Notes under the pieces: generated by a model
Told to the model about the DNA's origin: nothing
Database searches by the model: none
The model's input: only the letters and a program-made list of their open reading frames with translations
Shown: positions 1 through 4,969 of the stretch, in pieces
Numbering within the stretch: the stretch's first letter is position 1
How the letters are laid out: the number at the start of each line of letters is the position of its first letter
Translations under genes and position numbers: made by a program
Origin: CAYRGQ01 sp964444885
GTDB lineage: Bacteria; Bacteroidota; Bacteroidia; Sphingobacteriales; Sphingobacteriaceae
Assembly: GCA_964444885.1 (NCBI GenBank)
Contig: CAYUIZ010000121.1
Location: 1 to 8,984 of the forward strand
Length of the DNA stretch: 8,984 nt
Direction: 5' to 3'

Positions 1-281
1 GCTTCGGGCAAAGCCAACTGGAATTGATCCTTGTGCCGGGGCATTCGCCCGCGCATCTCTGTTTCTACGCTGCGGAACAGGGGATACTCATCGGGGGTGA
101 TGTACTGTTTCGCAACAGCATCGGCCGCACGGATTTGCCGGGAGGCAACCACGAGCAGCTGCTCCTGAATATCCGCCAACGGGTGTACACGCTGCCCGAC
201 GAGACGGTCGTTTATCCCGGACACGGGCCGGAGACCACCGTGGGTTATGAAAAACGAACAAACCCCTTTGTGCGGGCTTAG
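1..281 (+). CDS. MBL-fold metallo-hydrolase, C-terminal part (5' end outside window)
   Basis: The frame is open from base 3 and ends at TAG 279-281. Visible motifs fit the second half of a metallo-beta-lactamase-fold hydrolase of the glyoxalase II-like type. PGHSPAH supplies a metal-binding His, as in the usual GHTPGS motif. GGDVLF supplies the bridging Asp, and the stretch RTDLPGGN follows. Near the end, VYPGHGPETT supplies the last metal-binding His, and the protein closes with KRTNPFVR, a typical ending for small cytosolic members of this family. The first HxHxDH metal motif lies upstream of the window, so substrate class cannot be decided; thioester hydrolysis is known for relatives but is only inferred here. 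A TTG at 24 is an internal codon, not the start. The next gene begins 33 nt downstream on the same strand, so co-transcription is possible. Confidence 0.88.
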   Translation, partial: FGQSQLELILVPGHSPAHLCFYAAEQGILIGGDVLFRNSIGRTDLPGGNHEQLLLNIRQRVYTLPDETVVYPGHGPETTVGYEKRTNPFVRA

Positions 282-314
282 ACGCGCCTGCACCCGGACG
301 AAGAGACTCTCCCT

Positions 315-1520
315 ATGAATCTAGCGCTACATTTTGCCCGGCGGTACTTGTTCTCCAAGAAATCCGTCAATGCCATCAACATCATATCGGGCATTAGCGT
401 GGTTGGCGTTTTTTTCAGCACGGCGGCGCTCATTACGATTCTCTCGTTTTTCAACGGCATGGAAACGCTGATCCGATCGATGTACAGCTCGTTTACATCC
501 GAGCTGCGTATTGAGCCCGCTAGCGGCAAGACGTTCGATGCGTCGTCCCCCCTTTTTCAGGCACTTGCCGACGACTCGCGTGTGGCGGCTTATAGCGAAG
601 TGCTGCAGGAGAAAGTGTTGCTCCGCTACCGCGACCAGCAGTTTATTGCCACCCTGAAGGGAGTTTCGCCGCATTATGCCAAGACCAAATCCATCGATAC
701 GATGATGTACGACGGGAGCTTTATCCTGGCGCATGATGGCGATGACTACGCGGTGATGGGTGCCTATATCCAGCATGCGTTAGGCATCTCATTGTACGAC
801 GAATCGGCGTTGGTCGAAGTGTTCACACCGCGCCGCGGGGTCATCAACGCGGTCAATCCGGCAGACGAGTTCAACCTGCGGCAGATTAAGCCGTCCGGGG
901 TGATGTTCTACCAGCAGGAGTTTGACGATGTGATGTTCGTTCCGGTCGATTTTGCGCGGGAGTTGATGGGTGAGTTCGAAGAGGTGTCGGCCATTGAGCT
1001 CGATTTGGTGCGGGGCACGAGCATTTCGTCCTTCCAGCAGGAGCTAGCCCGTCAATTGGGGGACGATTACCTTGTCAAAAATCGGGAAGAGCAGAATCCC
1101 GCGTTATACAAAACCATCCGTTCAGAAAAATGGGTGGTGTTTTTTATCCTCACCCTGACGGGAATTATTGCAATTTTCAACATCATCGGGTCGCTTACGA
1201 TGCTCGTCATCGACAAAAAGCATGACATCGGCGTCTTGCGGAGCATGGGGGCCAGCGATCGCCTCATCCGCCGGATATTTTTCTACCAGGGGGTCATGAT
1301 CGCGCTGATGGGATGTGTGACGGGTATGGTGGCGGGTCTTTTGTTCTCCCTCAGCCAAATCCGTTACGGATGGCTGCGCCTAGGGCCTTCCGATGGCTTG
1401 ATGCCGGAAGTCTATCCGGTGGATATCCGCTTCACCGACGTGCTGCTGGTTTTTGTGACTATTTCCGTAGTCGCTACGCTTATTTCGTATTTGTCGTCGC
1501 GGCTCAGCATCAAATCCTAG
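315..1520 (+). CDS. FtsX-like / LolC-LolE-type ABC transporter permease
   Basis: The 401-residue inner-membrane protein has the MacB/LolC architecture. A short cytosolic N-terminus (RRYLFSKKSVNAINIISG) is followed by TM1 at about 25-47, a large periplasmic domain at about 48-270, and three more TM segments at about 273-298, 322-347 and 374-394. Between TM2 and TM3, residues 300-314 (DKKHDIGVLRSMGAS) match the conserved cytosolic coupling segment that contacts the partner ATPase in this family. By family knowledge such permeases move lipoproteins or act as mechanotransmitters with a LolD-like ATPase. No ATPase gene is in the window, so the partner must be encoded elsewhere. The ATG at 315 is chosen because the protein starts with a family-typical N-terminus; only a weak purine-rich stretch precedes it. 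It ends 23 nt before the end of a convergent gene. A lipoprotein-release role is likely but not proven. Confidence 0.9.
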   Translation: MNLALHFARRYLFSKKSVNAINIISGISVVGVFFSTAALITILSFFNGMETLIRSMYSSFTSELRIEPASGKTFDASSPLFQALADDSRVAAYSEVLQEKVLLRYRDQQFIATLKGVSPHYAKTKSIDTMMYDGSFILAHDGDDYAVMGAYIQHALGISLYDESALVEVFTPRRGVINAVNPADEFNLRQIKPSGVMFYQQEFDDVMFVPVDFARELMGEFEEVSAIELDLVRGTSISSFQQELARQLGDDYLVKNREEQNPALYKTIRSEKWVVFFILTLTGIIAIFNIIGSLTMLVIDKKHDIGVLRSMGASDRLIRRIFFYQGVMIALMGCVTGMVAGLLFSLSQIRYGWLRLGPSDGLMPEVYPVDIRFTDVLLVFVTISVVATLISYLSSRLSIKS

Positions 1521-1528
1521 CTGGGCGT

Positions 1529-1545
1529 AGCCGGACAGGCCGGTT
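1529..1545. terminator. Short inverted repeat between convergent genes, possible bidirectional terminator
   Basis: AGCCGG and CCGGTT can pair (one G-U) around a 5-nt loop. The element lies immediately after the permease stop at 1520 and overlaps the stop codon of the minus-strand gene (1544-1546). No clear U-run follows on either strand, so its action as an intrinsic terminator is doubtful. Position is the main argument. Confidence 0.25.
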
Positions 1546-3106
1546 AGCGCTTGATCGCGTACCGAAGGCCCACCGACACGCCGCCGTGCAATACGGTGTA
1601 TCGCCGATTGCCTAATGCGCTGATTTCCCACCGGGGTTGATCCGCAATGGTACGGTCGTGGCCATCGGTGATATGCAGGGCAGGCGCTACGGCGAGGCTG
1701 AGTCGGTTGCCGATCCTGACTTGTGGCACCAGCGCGGCCGTGTACTGCGATTGCAGGGTGGAAAAATCGGTGTAGAGCGCGTTGCTTACTTCGGCATCCA
1801 ACGAAAACCGTCCGCGGCGCAGCACGTGGGCGCCCATGCCCGCACGGATTCCGTAGCGGAGAGACGCCTGCGGATCCACGCCATATCCCAGACCTACCAT
1901 TCCGTATAAAACCCGGCCTCCCGTCCGCAGGTTAACGCTAACCCGTCGGTTCTCATCGGCCTCCAGCGCAAGGCTTTGCGTCCCGTTGCTGATGAAGTTA
2001 AACAGTCCGATGGGATAGTCGCTGGAGTCCGCCACGTTGATCAAGCCGGAGAGCTGTACGCCGTGCACCTTCCGGGCCTGGTTGTACACGCCGGCAATTT
2101 GTATTCCGTTCACGTTTCCCATCACCTGATTGGCGATGCCCGCAATCTGCATCCCGCGCTGGTTGCCTCCGGTCAGGTTGAATATGCCGGCCACTTGAAA
2201 CGGTCCGACATCGTGCTGGTTGATGCCATAGAGCCCGGATATCTCCACGCCGTTGACGCCGGCGCCGTGGCCACCCAATAGGTTCATCGACACCTTGTTG
2301 ACTGTCCGGCTGTGGTTGTTGCCCTGTATGCCTACGCCGGGCAAGACGGATAGCTGATAGAAGCGTTCAGCGAAAAAGTTGCCGATATTTAAGTGTGCGA
2401 TGCGGTCTTTGGAGGTGGTGAACGCCCGCCCGAGCCATGTTCCGTCCAGGGAATTGGACTGCTCCTGACCGGGGAAATAGCGGAACCGGATTTTCTTTCC
2501 GCCCTGTGTCACCTCGACCGGCATGAGCATGACGATCAGCGTGTCGCGGTAATTTTCCTTGCTCACTTTCATCCAGAGCGATTCGTCGGGGTGGCGGACG
2601 GCCAGTTCGAAACTGCCGTGCTCGTCCGACAAGGCACTGGCGAAGGAGTGCTTGTCGTGCACGCTCACGTGGGGCACGCCCTGCCGGGTTTGGGCGTCCA
2701 AAATCTGTCCCCGCACCACCAATGAACCCCGATAGTTGCTCCCAATTTCCACTTTTGGCTCAAACCGTTGTGGCACATGGCGGATAATGACATAGTCGCC
2801 TACCTCTTTGAATCCGTACTGGTCGCCCAGCACGCGCTCGAGGAAAACAGCCAAGGTGCCTTCAAAAGGCGGGACGCTCGCCAGGCTGTCGGTGGGTACG
2901 CGTTCGCTGTTATACGAGAAGTGGAAATCACCCGCTTTACTGATGGATTCCAGTATCGAGACGATGGGTTGCCGGGATATCGCGCCGGTGGAGATGGGGC
3001 GGTTGAGGTAGTGCTGGGCATGGGCAGACAGCGTGCCACTCCCGATTGTCGCCAGCACAAAGAAGGCGCGGACCAACGGGCTTAGCCGCGTGAAGAATAG
3101 GTTCAT
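1544..3106 (-). CDS. Exported STN / carboxypeptidase-regulatory-like protein with glycine-rich surface repeats and C-terminal beta-barrel
   Basis: The 520-residue protein starts with a signal peptide (hydrophobic core about 11-24, likely cleavage after AHA at 30). Residues 35-110 resemble an STN domain, the periplasmic signalling domain of TonB-dependent transducers and secretins. Residues 129-210 (VVRGQILDAQTRQGVPHVSV... DEHGSFEL) match a carboxypeptidase-regulatory-like beta-sandwich. Residues 242-285 form a conserved-looking lead-in, and 286-370 carry about five repeats of the type GxQxAGxxN at 15-16-residue spacing, as in LA_2272-type surface repeat proteins. The last 130 residues alternate hydrophobic and polar positions as in outer-membrane beta-strands. 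No TonB plug domain is visible. The ATG at 3106 overlaps the fecR-like stop by 4 nt (ATGA), implying translational coupling. By position it replaces the SusC/FecA-type receptor of a sigma/anti-sigma cassette. Function is unknown; outer-membrane location and signal sensing are inferred. Confidence 0.85.
   Translation of the reverse strand: MNLFFTRLSPLVRAFFVLATIGSGTLSAHAQHYLNRPISTGAISRQPIVSILESISKAGDFHFSYNSERVPTDSLASVPPFEGTLAVFLERVLGDQYGFKEVGDYVIIRHVPQRFEPKVEIGSNYRGSLVVRGQILDAQTRQGVPHVSVHDKHSFASALSDEHGSFELAVRHPDESLWMKVSKENYRDTLIVMLMPVEVTQGGKKIRFRYFPGQEQSNSLDGTWLGRAFTTSKDRIAHLNIGNFFAERFYQLSVLPGVGIQGNNHSRTVNKVSMNLLGGHGAGVNGVEISGLYGINQHDVGPFQVAGIFNLTGGNQRGMQIAGIANQVMGNVNGIQIAGVYNQARKVHGVQLSGLINVADSSDYPIGLFNFISNGTQSLALEADENRRVSVNLRTGGRVLYGMVGLGYGVDPQASLRYGIRAGMGAHVLRRGRFSLDAEVSNALYTDFSTLQSQYTAALVPQVRIGNRLSLAVAPALHITDGHDRTIADQPRWEISALGNRRYTVLHGGVSVGLRYAIKR
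1997..2251 (-). repeat. Five-copy glycine-rich 16-residue repeat inside the STN protein gene
   Basis: The translated unit cores are GVEISG (residue 286), PFQVAG (302), GMQIAG (318), GIQIAG (334) and GVQLSG (349), each followed within a few residues by a GxxN-like turn, then a last degenerate IGLFNF. Spacing is 16, 16, 16 and 15 residues. The repeat is clear in protein but diverged in DNA, so it is an old structural repeat rather than a recent tandem duplication. Such regular beta-forming units suggest a beta-solenoid or barrel-lining strands. Confidence 0.75.
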
Positions 3107-4062
3107 CGGTGCAGGATGTAGGTGTTGTTGTTGTAAGAGACTTGGATTTCAAGGGTTTCTGCGATTACGCGCAGCAGTTTATCCAGCGGGTCCTTGCCCA
3201 GCGTCGCGGTGAGCAATAGGGTTTCCAATGCCGGCTCGGCAATCAGGATAGTCGCGTCGTATTCATCGGCGAGAAACTTTACGACATCTTTCAGCGGCGC
3301 GTTCCGCAGTACGAACCGGTCGTTGGCGTAATGCTGACCCAGCAAAGCATTAACATCGCCTGCCACGAACGAACCTTCTTGCTCATTGACCGTCACGCGT
3401 TGCATGGCACCCAGCGTGGCGTTCCGTTCACCGTTGCTCACGGCTACTTGTCCACTGGCAACCACGACCTCTACTTCGGGGCCGTCCTTGCGCACATTAA
3501 ACGAGGTGCCCAGCACGACAACGCGCGTGCCGCCGATGTGTACTTCGAAAGGTTTGCGTTCGTTGCGCGCCACTTCGAAGAAGGCTTCTCCGCTTTCCAG
3601 GCTTACGCGGCGCTGGCCAGCAAAAAGAGTGCGGTGCACACGTAGGGCGCTGTTTTTGTTGAGCGTAAGGACGGTGCCATCGGCCAGTGTGTCTTTCAGT
3701 ACGCTTTCCGCTGTTGCCAACGCCTTGCCGCGCCACGTTTCGGACGGGCTGGCAAGGGCAAAATACAGCGCAGCGAAGCAGGCGACTAACAAGACGCTCG
3801 CCGCCACGCGCAACAGGTGTCGGGCGGGTACGTTGCGGATGCTTTTGGTTTGGTCATGGCGCAGGGCGACAAACCGCGACCAAGCGACGTCCACGTCGGG
3901 CGTGGGCCCGTCCGCTAGGCGACGGCTCCATTCCCAGGCGCGCACCGTCTTTTGGTAATCTGCTTGGTGGCGTTCGTCCGCCGCCAGCCACGCTTCCATT
4001 TCGTTTCGCTCATCCATTGTGCATTCCCCCAGGAGATAGTTGATTATTGACTGTTCCTTCAT
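3103..4062 (-). CDS. FecR-type anti-sigma / sigma regulator, inner membrane
   Basis: The 319-residue protein has the Bacteroidota FecR layout. The cytosolic N-terminal helical region (about 1-80, beginning INYLLGECTMDERNEMEAWL) is expected to hold the sigma factor. One TM helix lies at about 83-104, followed by a periplasmic FecR domain at about 112-205 containing LADGTVLTLNKNS, VSLESGEAFFEVARNERKPF and VVLGTSFNVR. The C-terminal domain at about 248-319 (RFVLRNAPLKDVVKFLADEY...) resembles DUF4974, which is itself STN-like. In characterised Fec/Pup-type systems this protein receives a signal from an outer-membrane partner and controls the ECF sigma. The ATG at 4062 lies 3 nt after the sigma stop, and its own stop overlaps the next start, so all three genes form one operon. 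No domain is truncated. Family assignment is firm; the signal and partner are inferred from gene order. Confidence 0.93.
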   Translation of the reverse strand: MKEQSIINYLLGECTMDERNEMEAWLAADERHQADYQKTVRAWEWSRRLADGPTPDVDVAWSRFVALRHDQTKSIRNVPARHLLRVAASVLLVACFAALYFALASPSETWRGKALATAESVLKDTLADGTVLTLNKNSALRVHRTLFAGQRRVSLESGEAFFEVARNERKPFEVHIGGTRVVVLGTSFNVRKDGPEVEVVVASGQVAVSNGERNATLGAMQRVTVNEQEGSFVAGDVNALLGQHYANDRFVLRNAPLKDVVKFLADEYDATILIAEPALETLLLTATLGKDPLDKLLRVIAETLEIQVSYNNNTYILHR

Positions 4063-4065
4063 CGT

Positions 4066-4620
4066 TTATAGGTATTGGTTGCATGTCAGTAAGATTAACA
4101 GGCTCAGAAAGTCCGCGAGTTGTATGCGGAGTGTCTTGAGCGCCTTGCCCATGTGGGCTTCGACGGTTTTGATCGATATGCCGAGCCGTTGTGCGATATC
4201 TTGGTATTTGAGTTCTTCGAACCGGCTCAGCTGAAATACGGTCCTGCACTTTTCAGGCAACCGAAGCAGGGCTTGTTCCAAGTGCGCAGCCAGTTCCTTG
4301 TCGCTCGCCTGGCTGACGCCCTGGGCGGTGTTCGCTTGCTGGGCAAACCGTGTGCGCACTTGCTCGCGTTTGGCTTGGTTGAGTGCTTCATGGTAGGTGG
4401 CCCGAAACAAATACGCTTGCCAGGAGGTATGGATCCGTAAGGTGTCGCGCTTGTCCCATAGTTTCAAAAAGACATTCTGTACGATTCCTTCCGCCCGGGC
4501 CTCGTCGCGCACCACGCTGTATGCATAGCGGTACAGCGGCGTGAAGTGCTGCCGATAGAGCTGTTCAAAATGCATTTCCTCCACGATTGGATGCTGTTGT
4601 TCGTTTGCTTCACCTGTCAT
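4066..4620 (-). CDS. ECF (sigma-70 family) RNA polymerase sigma factor
   Basis: Read from ATG 4620 the protein has 184 residues. Region 2 spans about 17-85 (FEQLYRQHFTPLYRYAYSVV... FLKLW... SWQAYLFRATYHEALNQAKR). Region 4 spans about 113-166 (LLRLPEKCRTVFQLSRFEELKYQDIAQRLGISIKTVEAHMGKAL), with the helix-turn-helix at about 138-162. A hydrophobic tail (LSLLILLTC) ends the protein, as seen in other Bacteroidota ECF factors. The region 2.2 segment usually written AEDIVQ(E/D)VF is AEGIVQNVF here, so two normally acidic residues are missing. The frame stays open to a TTG at 4728, but that codon lies in the -7 promoter box, so it is not the start. ATG 4575 (169 residues) is an alternative: GGAGG precedes it, but only 2 nt away. 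The next gene, an FecR regulator, starts 3 nt after the stop. The sigma probably drives its own operon and/or envelope genes. Confidence 0.92.
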   Translation of the reverse strand: MTGEANEQQHPIVEEMHFEQLYRQHFTPLYRYAYSVVRDEARAEGIVQNVFLKLWDKRDTLRIHTSWQAYLFRATYHEALNQAKREQVRTRFAQQANTAQGVSQASDKELAAHLEQALLRLPEKCRTVFQLSRFEELKYQDIAQRLGISIKTVEAHMGKALKTLRIQLADFLSLLILLTCNQYL

Positions 4621-4725
4621 TTTGGTGGTTTTCGTTATCGCGTTTATCCATGAGACAGCGCTCAGGCGATTTACCCCTAGCGGCACTTGAAATTTTAGTC
4701 TCCATGAGCTATAGTCGCGTGTTAT

Positions 4726-4756
4726 CAAATGTAAGGCAATCAGCCTACGGAGCCAA
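4726..4756 (-). promoter_or_regulatory. Bacteroidota-type -33/-7 promoter of the sigma/FecR/STN operon
   Basis: On the minus strand TTGG (4756-4753) is followed after 19 nt by TACATTTG (4733-4726), a perfect fit to the primary-sigma -7 consensus TAnnTTTG with normal spacing. Transcription would begin near 4720, giving a leader of about 100 nt before ATG 4620. The -33 box lies inside a small dyad, AGCCAACGGCT on the plus strand at 4751-4761. The match to the vegetative consensus suggests that basal expression does not need the operon's own ECF sigma. Confidence 0.55.
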
Positions 4757-4910
4757 CGGCTGTGCGGAAATTCCCACGGTTGCCGTCGATTCGCCGCGCA
4801 TCACCGGTGGTCTTGTCCGAAGCGGGGCTTGCCGCCGTACCGTGTTACAAAAGAAAAACCACTTTAGGCCTGCTACGACGGCATCTTGCTAATAAATTTT
4901 ACGCAATCGA

Positions 4911-4939
4911 TTGATTAGTCCTAAAAAACGCTATTTTTA
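4911..4939 (+). promoter_or_regulatory. Probable glmS promoter (-33 TTG, -7 TATTTTTA)
   Basis: TTG at 4911-4913 is followed after 18 nt by TATTTTTA at 4932-4939, which fits TAnnTTTG except for the last base. The predicted start of transcription near 4944 leaves about 26 nt of AT-rich leader. That leader includes the perfect 12-bp palindrome TTTAAATTTAAA at 4945-4956. There is no Shine-Dalgarno before ATG 4970, as is common in Bacteroidota. Confidence 0.42.
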
Positions 4940-4969
4940 CCCCCTTTAAATTTAAAACTAGCATATTTT

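Larger units (their letters stand above)
4621..4969. other. Divergent intergenic control region between sigma operon and glmS
   Basis: No convincing protein gene is seen. From left to right it holds the roughly 100-nt sigma-operon leader (4621-4720) with a repeated TCCATGAG (4647-4654 and 4701-4708). Next come the leftward promoter (4726-4756) and three short dyads centred near 4756, 4781 and 4806. Last is an AT-rich stretch from about 4888 with the rightward glmS promoter. A 31-codon minus-strand reading frame (4705-4610) spans the leader and ends 8 nt past the first base of the sigma start; its coding status is doubtful. There is no glmS-ribozyme-like sequence, and the predicted 26-nt glmS leader is too short to hold one. 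Confidence 0.6.

Noticed and set aside
24..281. Complete small 85-residue protein starting at TTG 24
   Set aside because: The frame is open back to the window edge and the motifs are those of the second half of an MBL-fold enzyme, so this is a gene cut by the window and not a small gene.
1997..2251. Possible CRISPR array or recent DNA tandem repeat
   Set aside because: Periodicity is at the protein level only; the underlying DNA units differ and there are no spacers.
3386..3958. 190-codon plus-strand open frame opposite the FecR gene
   Set aside because: Its composition is rich in Arg, Ser and Thr, typical of a shadow frame, and FecR motifs are unmistakable on the other strand.
4587..4892. 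101-codon plus-strand open frame crossing the divergent control region
   Set aside because: It starts inside the antisense of the sigma gene, covers the sigma promoter, and has no family resemblance or start signal.
4758..4969. Possible glmS ribozyme or amino-sugar riboswitch upstream of glmS
   Set aside because: No ribozyme-like core was seen, the predicted leader is only about 26 nt, and the glmS ribozyme is known mainly from Firmicutes.
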